Shown here: in pieces, positions 1 to 8,009 of the stretch
How positions within the stretch are numbered: position 1 is the stretch's first letter
Layout of the letters: each line of letters begins with the position of its first letter
From: Kiritimatiellia bacterium
GTDB lineage: Bacteria > Verrucomicrobiota > Kiritimatiellia > RFP12 > UBA1067
Direction: 5' to 3'
NCBI GenBank assembly: GCA_028686345.1
Contig: JAQUCE010000005.1
Coordinates: 17,659 to 81,658 of the forward strand
DNA: 64,000 nucleotides
Notes under the pieces: model-generated
Told to the model about the DNA's origin: nothing
Databases searched by the model: none
The model's input: only the letters and a program-made list of their open reading frames with translations
Made by a program: the position numbers and the translations under genes

Positions 1-537
1 ATTCACAATGCGATTATCCGTCATGTGGAGGTGCCCAAGGAGATCCTGGATCCGATCCAGCAGGCCAGTGTGGCGACAGAGCAGGACCTGACCAACCAGG
101 CCCTGCAAAAAACCGCCCGCAAACAAGCGGAGCTGAACACGCAAACTGCCATGATCTCCCAGTTGAAGAAGCAGGTGGAACAGGAGACCGAGAAAGAGGT
201 GGCAACCATTGTGGCCAAAACCAAGAAGGAGGTGGCAGCTATCGCGGCCGCAGCTGAGCTGGAGGTGGCCCAGATTAACCTTGAAAAGGCCGCGGTTCAG
301 GCTGGTATCACTGAGTTGAGCGGTGAGGCAAAGGTGCAGGCCGACTTTGTGGTGGCCAATGAAACCGCGCTCGGACGCAAGATGCTGGCCGCGGTCTTCA
401 CCGACCCCGCCACCTTGGCGGAGTTGAAATTCGTGGAGGAGCTTAACCCCCGCCTCGGCATCCGTATCATTCACGCCGGCGAGGGCACGCTCTGGACCGA
501 CCTTAAAAACCTGGCACCAACGCTGCCGGTCAAGTGA
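1..537 (+). CDS. SPFH/band-7-like protein, C-terminal part (cut by window edge)
   Basis: The reading frame is open from base 1 and reads IHNAIIRH before an internal GTG at 25, so the gene begins outside the window and that GTG is probably not the start. About 178 residues are visible. After a short globular piece (PKEILDPIQQAS) comes a long Ala/Glu/Lys-rich helical segment of about 100 residues, predicted coiled coil. It ends in a folded tail with an LNPRLGIRIIHAGEG stretch. This layout matches the C-terminal half of SPFH (stomatin/prohibitin/flotillin) proteins, which form oligomeric membrane scaffolds. The membrane anchor and most of the SPFH domain are off-window, so the family call is an inference. 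The stop is followed by a short intergenic TCGATTACC-type repeat and then the DUF2157 gene. Confidence 0.6.
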   Translation: MHNAIIRHVEVPKEILDPIQQASVATEQDLTNQALQKTARKQAELNTQTAMISQLKKQVEQETEKEVATIVAKTKKEVAAIAAAAELEVAQINLEKAAVQAGITELSGEAKVQADFVVANETALGRKMLAAVFTDPATLAELKFVEELNPRLGIRIIHAGEGTLWTDLKNLAPTLPVK

Positions 538-582
538 CGCGTGTCAGTGGTCGGCGGCCGGTGGCCGGTGGCCCGCCACAAA

Positions 583-606
583 ATTGATTACCTCGATTAC
601 CTCGAA
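583..606. repeat. TCGATTACC-type microrepeat, copy 1
   Basis: Two tandem GATTACCTC units lie between the SPFH-like gene and the DUF2157 gene. Related runs occur at 22125-22192 and 25586-25625, each at or just after a stop codon. Confidence 0.6.
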
Positions 607-633
607 TCTTTCGACCCCTAACCGAGACACACG

Positions 634-1983
634 ATGAATAAAAAAACGATCAACTGGCTACAAACAGAGATTGATTCCTGGCTGACCGAAGGTGTGATCA
701 GCGCAACAGCTGCCACCCAGCTGAAATCGCGCTATGCGCGCATCAGCCGGGATCAGCGTCCGATTGGGTTAATCATCCTGGGCGCGCTGGGCGCGCTTCT
801 GATTGGGCTGGGCATTATCTCGCTGCTGGCCGCCAACTGGGGTGATCTGCCCCGCGATGCCCGGGTGGTGATCTCTTTTCTGCCGCTGATTCTCTCCTAC
901 AGCGCCGCGCTCTATGCTTTGTTGCGGAGCGATCGCTCACTGGCATTCTGCGAGCCGCTGGGCATCTTCTGGGGGTTATCAATCGGGGCGGGTATTGCCT
1001 TGATCTCCCAGACCTACCACCTGCCCGGTGAGCTGAACGCTTTTCTGATGACTTGGATGCTCCTGCTGGTGCCAGTGGTCTACCTGACCCGCTCGCTCGG
1101 CTGTGTCGCCGGATATTATATCGGGCTGCTATCCTGGTCTATGGTTATTCAGAGTGAAATGGGTGTCAGCCTCTATTTCTGGCCGGTCTCTGCCCTGATT
1201 CTGCCGGTGGTACTCTCTGTCAAGCGCGAGAATCCAACCGGCATGCGCGGAGTTTTCATGTTCTGGTCGCTCCTGATCAGCACCATCATCGCGCTGGGTG
1301 TCACCCTCGACAAATCACTGCCCGGTCTGTGGATCATCATCTATGTGGCCTTTTTTGCGATTCTGCTGTTAGCCGGGATGCTTGAGAGTTCAGAGGACTC
1401 TGAGACCTGGTCAAAGCCGATGTCGCTCTGCGGTGCTGGCGGGCTGGCATCAATGCTTTATCTGCTCTGTTACAAGTGGCCTTGGAAGGATGTCGGTCCG
1501 TCATACTACCGCGATGGCTATGGCTACTATCTCTGGGCATCGGTTGTTTATGATTTCGCCTTGGTTGCTCTGTTGCTGGCAGGCGCATTGTTTCTGTTCG
1601 TACGATGGAATCGACGGCGTGCGGAGCAGGGCGCGCTCTCACGAATCACCAAGCTTGGCTGGGTTGCCGCACCACTGGCTGTGACTGCTTTTTACGGTAT
1701 CGCCTCGTATGCGGAGAGTATCAGCGGTCAATTGTGCGGGGCTCTGACCTCGGTTTATGTGATTATTCTGAGTCTGCTGACACTGGCCGATGGAATCGGG
1801 AGGCGGGCGCTCTGGATGGTCAACTGCGGCGTGTTGCTCTTTCTGGCGGTTGTGCTCGGCAAGTTTTTTAACGAGGACTTTTCATTCACAATCAAAGGGG
1901 TTGTGTTCATACTCTGCGGGCTGCTGTTCTTTATGGTGAATACCATCTTTGCCCGCAAGATCAAGCGGGAGGTGCGCTCATGA
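634..1983 (+). CDS. DUF2157 multi-pass membrane protein
   Basis: 449 residues. A soluble N-terminal helix-rich segment (residues 1-45, INWLQTEIDSWLTEGVIS) is followed by about ten hydrophobic segments from residue 46 to the end (first: IGLIILGALGALLIGLGIIS). This matches the DUF2157 layout. The function is unknown; the family is usually encoded next to a GDYXXLXY-domain protein, as here. The stop overlaps the start of the next gene by 4 bp (ATGA), so the two are translationally coupled. No strong ribosome binding site is visible; the ATG follows CCGAGACACACG. The family call is confident, the function open. Confidence 0.85.
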   Translation: MNKKTINWLQTEIDSWLTEGVISATAATQLKSRYARISRDQRPIGLIILGALGALLIGLGIISLLAANWGDLPRDARVVISFLPLILSYSAALYALLRSDRSLAFCEPLGIFWGLSIGAGIALISQTYHLPGELNAFLMTWMLLLVPVVYLTRSLGCVAGYYIGLLSWSMVIQSEMGVSLYFWPVSALILPVVLSVKRENPTGMRGVFMFWSLLISTIIALGVTLDKSLPGLWIIIYVAFFAILLLAGMLESSEDSETWSKPMSLCGAGGLASMLYLLCYKWPWKDVGPSYYRDGYGYYLWASVVYDFALVALLLAGALFLFVRWNRRRAEQGALSRITKLGWVAAPLAVTAFYGIASYAESISGQLCGALTSVYVIILSLLTLADGIGRRALWMVNCGVLLFLAVVLGKFFNEDFSFTIKGVVFILCGLLFFMVNTIFARKIKREVRS

Positions 1984-2651
1984 AAAACAAGACATTTCTA
2001 GTCGTGGCCTCAGCCGCCTTTATTTTGCAGGCGGGAATCTTGGCCTGGATGATCATCCAGCGCGAGATTATCCTGACCCAGGGTGAGCTTTACAGGTTCA
2101 AAGCAGCGCCTGTGGATCCCTACGACGCCTTTCGCGGACGCTACGTGCGAGTTGACATTGAGGGGGGCGGCCCTTTCCGCACCGACACCCAGCTGCAGCG
2201 CGGCATGCCGCTCTATCCATCGCTGGTGGTGGATGCCAATGGTATCGCCACCTTGACCAACCCTGCGGTCAGACCGCCAGTAGACACGCCGTATATCAAG
2301 GTCAAGTGTCGCTATAGCAGCCCTGTGATGCGCGATAGCGGGATTGTGACCACCAACTTTGATAAATACGCCAACAATGTGGTTGCCACCAACACCAGCC
2401 CCAAGATGGTGATGAGCGGGAAATACACTACCCATGTTGAGCTTCCTTTTGACCGTTACTATCTCGATGAAAAACTGGCGCCCAAGGCGGAGCAAGTTTA
2501 CAACGAAACTCGCAGCGGAGATCAAAGAAATCGTAAAGCAGCCACTCTGCTGGTGCGTGTGCGCAAAGGGCGCGCCCTGATTGAAATGCTTGAAATTGAT
2601 GGCATCCCGATCCGGGATCTCGCGCTGGAGGAGCAGGCGCGCACCCCTTAG
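1980..2651 (+). CDS. GDYXXLXY domain-containing membrane-anchored protein
   Basis: 223 residues. One N-terminal membrane anchor (residues 5-27, FLVVASAAFILQAGILAWMI) is followed by an extracytoplasmic domain. It carries the family motif near residue 47 as DPYDAFRGRYVRVDIE. The usual form is D-x-x-x-x-F-R-G-D-Y-V-x-L-x-Y, so the second Asp is Arg and the Leu/Tyr positions are changed here. It overlaps the DUF2157 gene by 4 bp and probably acts with it in the envelope, function unknown. The TAG stop coincides with the first bases of a family D repeat. Confidence 0.82.
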   Translation: MKNKTFLVVASAAFILQAGILAWMIIQREIILTQGELYRFKAAPVDPYDAFRGRYVRVDIEGGGPFRTDTQLQRGMPLYPSLVVDANGIATLTNPAVRPPVDTPYIKVKCRYSSPVMRDSGIVTTNFDKYANNVVATNTSPKMVMSGKYTTHVELPFDRYYLDEKLAPKAEQVYNETRSGDQRNRKAATLLVRVRKGRALIEMLEIDGIPIRDLALEEQARTP

Positions 2652-2690
2652 GCCCTTACCGAAGGGCAAGACAAACATGTTGGTCCTTAA
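2650..2690. repeat. Family D palindromic repeat, copy 1
   Basis: AGGCCCTTACCGAAGGGCAAG followed by ACATGTTGGTCCTTAA. The core CCCTT-ACCG-AAGGG is a hairpin. Other copies lie at 9943-9983 and 22988-23034. The AG at its left end is part of the stop codon of the preceding gene. Confidence 0.75.
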
Positions 2691-2691
2691 A

Positions 2692-2760
2692 TAACCCGCT
2701 TTGGGGCAGCCTTCCTCCTTCTCCAAGGCTACGGCGCGACAAGAAAGGCTGGACAACAAA
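2692..2760. repeat. Family E inverted-repeat element, copy 1
   Basis: Runs from ACCCGCTTTGGGGCAGCC to GGCTGGACAACAAA. Related copies are at 6109-6183 (same orientation) and, inverted, at 48757-48828 and 63503-63550. It directly follows the family D copy. The rest of the gap up to 2929 holds a CCACGGCGTA/TCCGGGCGTAGC stretch that recurs inverted near 17740-17775, and no gene. Confidence 0.7.
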
Positions 2761-2929
2761 CCTTACGCACCGTTTGTTGTTCACGCTTCCCTGCCACGGC
2801 GTAAAAGCGAAGCTCGACTTGTCCGGGCGTAGCTATTGCGAAGCCTGAAGCCGGAAGCGTGCTCTTTGTTCTCTGCTGGTTCTTGCGAAGTTACCTTCAA
2901 GGCTGCATTGTTTAAAGTTTTAGGTATGG

Positions 2930-3355
2930 TTAGACCCCGGCGCGGATAATCAGGGCTAACCCAGCGACAAAGAAGATGAACATGGCCAGATTCAGTTTGT
3001 GGGCTATGCGCGGCGCGCCTTTGAACTCCTTCCAGACCAGAATCCCCCACAAGGCCGCCACCAACGTGGCGCCTTGGCCAAGGCCGTAAGAGATGGCCGG
3101 ACCTGCCGTGCCGGCCGCCACCAGGTTGATGGCATTGCCCAATCCCCAGATCAGCCCGCCTAAAATACCGACAAAGTGAATCCCCATCCCGCCCTTAAAA
3201 TATGCGCTGATCGAAACCGGGGTGCCCGCAACCGGACGCTTCATGGCAATCGTGTTGAAGACAAAGGTGCTGGCGAAAATACCGCACGCAAAAACAAAGA
3301 AGGCCGAATATGGTGTCATCTTGCCCGCGGCCGGTGCCACAAAATTCATATCCAT
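2930..3355 (-). pseudogene. GRP/DMT-type sugar permease, 5'-truncated remnant
   Basis: 141 residues from an internal ATG. The frame extends upstream to 3412 as a few more residues (KLIEITDFIAASMD) before a stop. Four or five hydrophobic segments are visible, including GGLIWGLGNAINLVAAGTAG and ISYGLGQGATLVAALWGI, which resemble the C-terminal half of GRP-family sugar permeases (drug/metabolite transporter superfamily). Full-length members are about 300 residues or more with ten membrane segments, so roughly half is missing. It lies 41 bp downstream of ribokinase in the same direction, which fits a ribose permease that lost its 5' half. A short functional four- or five-helix protein cannot be excluded. 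Confidence 0.6.
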
Positions 3356-3396
3356 TGAGGCGGCAATAAAGTCTGTAATTTCAATTAGTTTGCAAG

Positions 3397-4302
3397 TTAA
3401 TGATCTGCCACTTCATGCCGGTAGGGTGCGGAGGCTTGTGCGCCCATCCGCGTGACCGACACCGCCGCGGCTCTGGCCGCGAACGCCACACCATCGACCA
3501 GTTCGCGGCCTTCGGTCAACGCCACAGCTAAAGCCCCGCTGAACACGTCACCAGCAGCGGTCGTGTCAATAACCGGCACCTTTATCGCATCCACCATGAC
3601 CCCCTGGGTTCCGTCAAATGCGTAGGCACCTGCTTTCCCCATTGTGATGACAACCTGTAGCGCACCTTTGTTGCAAAGTTCGCGCGCGGCGGCTTCAGCG
3701 CTCTTTAAGTCCGACACTTTGATGCCAGTCAACAGCTCGGCCTCGCTCTGGTTGGGTGTGATGACTTCAAGGCATTCGTATAGACCACTCGGAATTGCCT
3801 GTGCCGGGGCTGGGTTGAGGATCACCGGGACACCTTTGTTGACCGCTATTTCGGCTGCCCGACAGACTGTGTCGAGCGGGGTCTCGAGCTGCAAAAGCAC
3901 CAAGTCAGCAGACTCAATAATTCCCTGGAGATCTTCGATCTCTGACGGCGATAGGGTGCCGTTGGCACCGGAAGCCACAGAGATGCAGTTCTCGCCATTT
4001 TCGTCCACCATGATCAGGGCTACTCCGGAAGGCTCCTTGGTGTCGGTGAAGATGTGGTCAGCGCAAATGCCCTCTTTTTGAAAGAGAGCTTTGGCCTCAC
4101 GCCCGAAAAGATCGTCTCCGACCTTGGCTATGAAGGTCACTTGACCGCCAAGGCGTGCCGCCGCAACAGCCTGGTTAGCACCCTTGCCTCCGGGATTCAT
4201 CATGAATCGCCCGCCCAGGATTGTCTCGCCCGGCGCGGGGATACGCGCTGCCTTGACCACCATATCTGTGTTTGTACTACCTATGATCACGATTCGTTTC
4301 AT
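3397..4302 (-). CDS. rbsK: Ribokinase
   Basis: 301 residues, PfkB carbohydrate kinase family; phosphorylates D-ribose with ATP to ribose 5-phosphate in the cytoplasm. The start at 4302 is chosen because the conserved MKRIVIIGSTNTDMVV begins there, preceded by GGAGGTCAA; the frame itself runs further upstream. Motifs: sugar-binding NPGGKGANQAVAAARLGG near residues 36-53 (PfkB signature 1), and DTTAAGDVFSGALAVAL near 240-256 (signature 2, with the catalytic Asp in AAGD). Just upstream on the coding side lie AACAATTAATTGTT and TAGTCG/CGAATA, the end of a composite repeat. Downstream is the truncated permease, and the next same-strand gene upstream is a nucleoside hydrolase that would release ribose. 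Confidence 0.93.
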   Translation of the reverse strand: MKRIVIIGSTNTDMVVKAARIPAPGETILGGRFMMNPGGKGANQAVAAARLGGQVTFIAKVGDDLFGREAKALFQKEGICADHIFTDTKEPSGVALIMVDENGENCISVASGANGTLSPSEIEDLQGIIESADLVLLQLETPLDTVCRAAEIAVNKGVPVILNPAPAQAIPSGLYECLEVITPNQSEAELLTGIKVSDLKSAEAAARELCNKGALQVVITMGKAGAYAFDGTQGVMVDAIKVPVIDTTAAGDVFSGALAVALTEGRELVDGVAFAARAAAVSVTRMGAQASAPYRHEVADH

Positions 4303-4312
4303 TTGACCTCCA

Positions 4313-4349
4313 TAGTCGTTTAAGCGAATAGAAAAAACAATTAATTGTT
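4313..4349. repeat. Composite element end: TAGTCG palindrome plus AACAATTAATTGTT, copy 1
   Basis: The imperfect palindrome TAGTCGTTTAAGCGAATA (4313-4330) and the perfect palindrome AACAATTAATTGTT (4336-4349) lie just upstream of ribokinase. The same pair occurs at 17963-17998, upstream of the DUF2339 gene, and at 23312-23349, at the SEC-C gene stop. Confidence 0.75.
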
Positions 4350-4400
4350 CTTTCCTAAAAAGTTGTTTATCGGGGTTTAGTGCGGCTTGTTTCGCAATCA

Positions 4401-4529
4401 TCCACCGCATAGCGGCGGATATACTTTTCAATCATCCACCGCATAGCGGCGGATATACTTTTCAATCATCCACCGCATAGCGGCGGATATACTGTGCTGC
4501 TTTCAGTATGTCCGCCGCTATGCGGTGGA
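4401..4529. repeat. Family A palindromic repeats, three direct copies and one inverted
   Basis: The 19-bp core TCCACCGCATAGCGGCGGA occurs at 4401, 4435 and 4469 with a 34-bp period (linker ATATACTTTTCAATCA), then inverted at 4511-4529. The core itself is a hairpin (CCGC-ATA-GCGG). The three units with linkers are nearly identical. Other copies lie at 17852-17912, 23200-23260 and 63847-64000. Confidence 0.9.
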
Positions 4530-4551
4530 TGCCCGTTTTTCGCGTGCCAGT

Positions 4552-4584
4552 CGCAAAATGCCGCTCGTAGAGCGGCTACTACAC
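4552..4584. repeat. Family F hairpin repeat, copy 1
   Basis: GCAAAATGCCGCTCGTAGAG followed by CGGCTACTACAC; GCCGCTC pairs with GAGCGGC. Nearly identical to 39836-39867. Confidence 0.7.
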
Positions 4585-4631
4585 CGAACAACAACCCTTG
4601 CATTCCACAGTCGCTCTACCAGCGACATCGG

Positions 4632-4786
4632 TCGACGATGTTGTGCGACGATGTTGATGGACGATTGGGATCATGCGTGGGCTCGTCAACCAGCATCGTC
4701 GTAAGTCACCGTCAACCAAAGGCGAAGCCGACCGTCTGTAGGTCCGGTTTCCAACCGGACATCTCCGCTTGGAAATCGGAGCTGCG
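4632..4786. repeat. Family C and family B repeats, copies 1
   Basis: Family C (4632-4701) is a long imperfect hairpin with CGACGATG at one end and CAGCATCGTCG at the other. Family B (4738-4786) is a double hairpin, GGTCCGGTTTCCAACCGGAC then CTCCGCTTGGAAATCGGAG. With the family A and F units these fill the whole 4303-4820 gap, which holds no gene. Confidence 0.8.
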
Positions 4787-4820
4787 TTGCTCCCGCACCA
4801 AAGGCGCACTTCTCCGCTCA

Positions 4821-5831
4821 CTACCTTCTCGGCGGTTCAACGCAGAGTTGTACGATCGCCTCACGCACGCGGGCACTCTGCTCTGCGCTCATTACCAGAT
4901 AGCGGTCGCGCCCTCCTCCCTCTTTTCCGGGTTTAAAGACCGTTGCGCCATCGTCAGCCACGGTGACCGTCCCGGGTGGTGAGAGATCGAAATAACCGCG
5001 CTCCGGATAAACCGCATACAGCAGGGTGGTCGGATCCCATGTTGGGCGGTCGTGCCCTTTCGGCGAGTAGAGTGCATACGCTTCAGGCATTGGATGGTGC
5101 TTGATGTAGCCGTAATCCCGCTCAATCGACGCATAGGGATAGCATGCCGCTATGCCTATTTCAAAGCCGCTCCAGACCACTGGTGAGGGCCACTCTTTCG
5201 CCAGCTTCTGTGCGGCCGGGATGTCCTTGATGACGTTGTACTCCAGATAGCGGGTGTTCCAGTTAATGGTTTGGAACGCGCCTGCCATGATTGAAAGCAG
5301 TTTGACCTTTTTGGCGATCAGCGCTTTTCCGTCCAGCGGCGAATATTCGTCTGGCTGAGAGCCCAGCAGCCGCTGAAAATTGGTAAAGAACCCCACCTGC
5401 ACCAGTGTTACGCTGTTATCCGGCTGTCCAGCCAGGATTTTGCGAATCAGCCCTGTTGCCTCAGGTGCGTCAATGCCGCTCTTCAGGTCATGAGGATAAC
5501 GCAGATTGCCATCCGCATCCTTTGCCTCTGCCAGCAGGTTGAATTTGCCGGGTTCAGGGGTCACGCCGTTTTTGACCACACCGACCGGAATGTCGGGGCG
5601 TCCGTAGAAGGTGTTGACAGCATCCGTAAAAGCGGCGGCCTGCGGGTGGTCTTTTGTGATCGTAACCGCGAGCAGATCCACCGCGCCGCGGGATTGTAAA
5701 GCGTGGATCATGCACAAAGCCATCAGGTCATCTGAATCATTACCCATGTCGGTGTCGAAGATCAATCGTACTGGTTCGGCGTGCGTGAGTGTAGCTGCCG
5801 CGATAAGAGCCATAAGCCATTTGCTGTTCAT
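4821..5831 (-). CDS. Exported inosine-uridine-type nucleoside hydrolase
   Basis: 336 residues from the ATG at 5831. That start gives a short signal peptide, MNSKWLMALIAAATLTHA; the frame extends further upstream without homology. The mature part begins EPVRLIFDTDMGNDSDDLMA, the DTDxGNDxDD calcium-binding signature of nucleoside hydrolases (residues about 23-35), which cut the N-glycosidic bond of ribonucleosides to base and ribose. GFEIG, near residue 215, fits the usual active-site region. It is probably periplasmic or secreted, so liberated ribose would need uptake and then ribokinase, encoded next in the same direction 0.5 kb downstream. Substrate preference cannot be read from the sequence. 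Confidence 0.85.
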   Translation of the reverse strand: MNSKWLMALIAAATLTHAEPVRLIFDTDMGNDSDDLMALCMIHALQSRGAVDLLAVTITKDHPQAAAFTDAVNTFYGRPDIPVGVVKNGVTPEPGKFNLLAEAKDADGNLRYPHDLKSGIDAPEATGLIRKILAGQPDNSVTLVQVGFFTNFQRLLGSQPDEYSPLDGKALIAKKVKLLSIMAGAFQTINWNTRYLEYNVIKDIPAAQKLAKEWPSPVVWSGFEIGIAACYPYASIERDYGYIKHHPMPEAYALYSPKGHDRPTWDPTTLLYAVYPERGYFDLSPPGTVTVADDGATVFKPGKEGGGRDRYLVMSAEQSARVREAIVQLCVEPPRR

Positions 5832-6192
5832 ACTTTCAATGCCTTTCGGTGTGATACGGTTAACGTTTTTCGGGGCTGAAGGCGCACTCGCCTTTAACCG
5901 CCTGTTTTTATCTCTCACAGTGGCACAGAGTGCGCAGAGCGAGACCGACAAAATTCGAGAGCGAGATCGGCCAATTTCTGCCGCGCAAAGATCTAACTCT
6001 GTGAGCTTCGCCTCTCCGCGAGGATTCATTTTTTAGGTAAAAAATGGGTGGTAAAAAATGTTGTCGCGTTGTTTTTGAAACCCTTATCACCTTTACAGCA
6101 ACGGCTCAACAGCCCGCTTTGGAGCAGGCTTCCGTCTTTGCGCTTCGCAGCTACGCCGGACACGGAAAGCCTGTACAACAAACTTCGTTATG
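5832..6192. other. Intergenic gap with family E copy 2, no gene seen
   Basis: The proximal part is the leader of the nucleoside hydrolase gene, with GAAAGGCATTGAAAGT before its ATG. It also holds CACAGTGGCACAGAGTGCGCAGAG-like direct repeats around 5919-5942. 6109-6183 is a family E element (CCCGCTTTGGAGCAGGC to GCCTGTACAACAAA) ending 10 bp before the stop of the next gene. Translations here show no recognisable protein. Confidence 0.6.
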
Positions 6193-8007
6193 TTAATCGT
6201 TGAAGAGCGTCTTCAGCATCTGCCAGCGGATCATCCCATTGAATGGCGTTGTATCATAAAAGAGCGCATCGAGAGCCTTTTGGCATCCCTGCTTGACCCG
6301 CAGCTGGTCGCCTATGAGAAGGTTGTAGCGCGTGTAAAGCAGGGGGTTGGCGCGCGGGGCTCGATTGTCATGCTCCTCGATCCGCATCAGCTGTTCCAGT
6401 TTGCAGGCAGCGTAAACCCAGGCGTGGTGATTGGCCAGGCGTTCGGCTTGTATGCTGAGAACCGAGGGTTTTGAGGGCGGCTCAAAGAGACGGGGGTCAA
6501 AGTCGTATGAGTAATCAACCATCTCATAGTTGAAGTTGTCGAGATCATCCTCTTTGCTCTCAGAAAAAATCTCCGGTGTTGGGGTAATGGCTGGATCAGA
6601 GTCTTCGCTCTGCTCTTTGCCCTCCGCGGCGAGTAGATCCTCGCAGTGCTCCCAGCGTGCGCTCAGATCGCCATAGTGCAAGATGGTGTGCAGATCCAGC
6701 AAGGTCGCGTGGTTACGCTGTTCCAGCAGTATAAACCGGTTATCCATCAGCAGTGAGATGGCGGTCACCGGGTTGTTGCCGCACCGCATGTACTCTTTCA
6801 GGTCAACCTGAACAACCTCATCCTTTGATTTCTCCGAGGCAATCTCCAGCACACTGTTCTCACGCAGATGAATGCGCCACGCGCCATCCGGCGTTTGAAT
6901 GGAGGTGGAGGAGGTTTGCACTGCCCTGCTCACGGCATTGGTCGTGTTCAACGTAATGGTATCATCCACAGGTTTATAGAGCAGAGTCCATTCACGCACA
7001 ACCGGCTCAACCATCTGGAACGTGGTTGCAAGTTGTACCTTAAGTTCAGAGCCATCGCGGTTGGCTTCCAAGGCCAGGACAGTCGTGTTAGTCGACGCAT
7101 TCCAGGCCTCTTTGGTCTCTAGTTTAAGCTGTGTGAAGGCATCGTAGATTGTGACAAACCCGTCCGCTGCCCTGAATTTCAGCAACCCGTTGCCTGAAAA
7201 GCAGGTATACTGATCAAACGCGCCAACATCATACAACCCAGGCAGGTCGCGCAGGGCATAACCTTTGAGGGTGCTGTCCTGTTCATCACAAACAAAGTAG
7301 AGGTTGGAGGCAACTGCCACCGGGCGGCCGGGAATTCCGGCATCCCGCACAGGTGCTTTGACAGGGAAGGGGCCGCCCGCGCCGAGCGCGTCAATGGCGA
7401 CAATTTTCCCGGTCGGATCAATTTCCATTGCAAACCGGCGGTTGTTCTTTGAGCTCCTGACAACCGTGGTGTTATTGAAAACCCAGGGGCCTTCATGCGT
7501 CTCGGGCCAGGGCAGCGTGTTTTGCCAGAGCCAAAGATCCTCAACAAAGCTGTACAGTCCGACCTTGCGGCGCAGCGCATCACCGCCAGTGCTCTTTTCC
7601 ACTGCCAGCGCATACTTGCCGTCCCGCGACAGATGCCACTCGCAACGCGTGCCCTCCTCCATTGGAGGAAGTGTGATGAGCAGCTCAGGCAGCGCAGTTG
7701 CAGCCCAGATGCGAATGTTAGTGAATTCAATTGGCAGGCCGAGTTTCCGCAAGGCAGCGCGGTGTTGGAGAAGTGCGGCGCGGTCAGCTCCTGCCGGGCA
7801 TACGGGCGCCGCGCTCTGCTCCGCCTTACGCGCGGCCTGAGCCTGTTTTTTCCCTGGTGAGAGGTGGTTGACCAGCAACCCCAGCAGGATGGCGGCGGTG
7901 AACGGGACTAGAAATATTAAAGCAGCCAAACGTATAGTTTCCCTCAGGTTTTTAGATTCGTTCCCCTTTTCACTTTGTTTTTGTGCGCTCTTGATTTTAT
8001 CGTGCAT
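6193..8007 (-). CDS. Unknown membrane-anchored protein in amidase operon
   Basis: 604 residues, not recognised. A charged cytoplasmic N-terminus (residues 1-26) precedes a single membrane segment (about 27-48, LAALIFLVPFTAAILLGLL). The rest would be extracytoplasmic: a middle region of beta-rich repeats resembling a propeller (for example DGKYALAVEKSTGGD, NRRFAMEIDPTGKIVAID), then an acidic linker near residue 470 (SESKEDDLDNFNYEMVD) and a helical tail. It begins 2 bp after the amidase stop, so the two are co-transcribed, suggesting an envelope or peptidoglycan-related role. The propeller reading is an inference from pattern only. Confidence 0.7.
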   Translation of the reverse strand: MHDKIKSAQKQSEKGNESKNLRETIRLAALIFLVPFTAAILLGLLVNHLSPGKKQAQAARKAEQSAAPVCPAGADRAALLQHRAALRKLGLPIEFTNIRIWAATALPELLITLPPMEEGTRCEWHLSRDGKYALAVEKSTGGDALRRKVGLYSFVEDLWLWQNTLPWPETHEGPWVFNNTTVVRSSKNNRRFAMEIDPTGKIVAIDALGAGGPFPVKAPVRDAGIPGRPVAVASNLYFVCDEQDSTLKGYALRDLPGLYDVGAFDQYTCFSGNGLLKFRAADGFVTIYDAFTQLKLETKEAWNASTNTTVLALEANRDGSELKVQLATTFQMVEPVVREWTLLYKPVDDTITLNTTNAVSRAVQTSSTSIQTPDGAWRIHLRENSVLEIASEKSKDEVVQVDLKEYMRCGNNPVTAISLLMDNRFILLEQRNHATLLDLHTILHYGDLSARWEHCEDLLAAEGKEQSEDSDPAITPTPEIFSESKEDDLDNFNYEMVDYSYDFDPRLFEPPSKPSVLSIQAERLANHHAWVYAACKLEQLMRIEEHDNRAPRANPLLYTRYNLLIGDQLRVKQGCQKALDALFYDTTPFNGMIRWQMLKTLFND

Positions 8008-8009
8008 AT

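Noticed and set aside
2010..2759. 249-codon minus-strand frame opposite the GDYXXLXY gene
   Set aside because: Antisense shadow of a well-supported gene, extending into repeats; no recognisable features.
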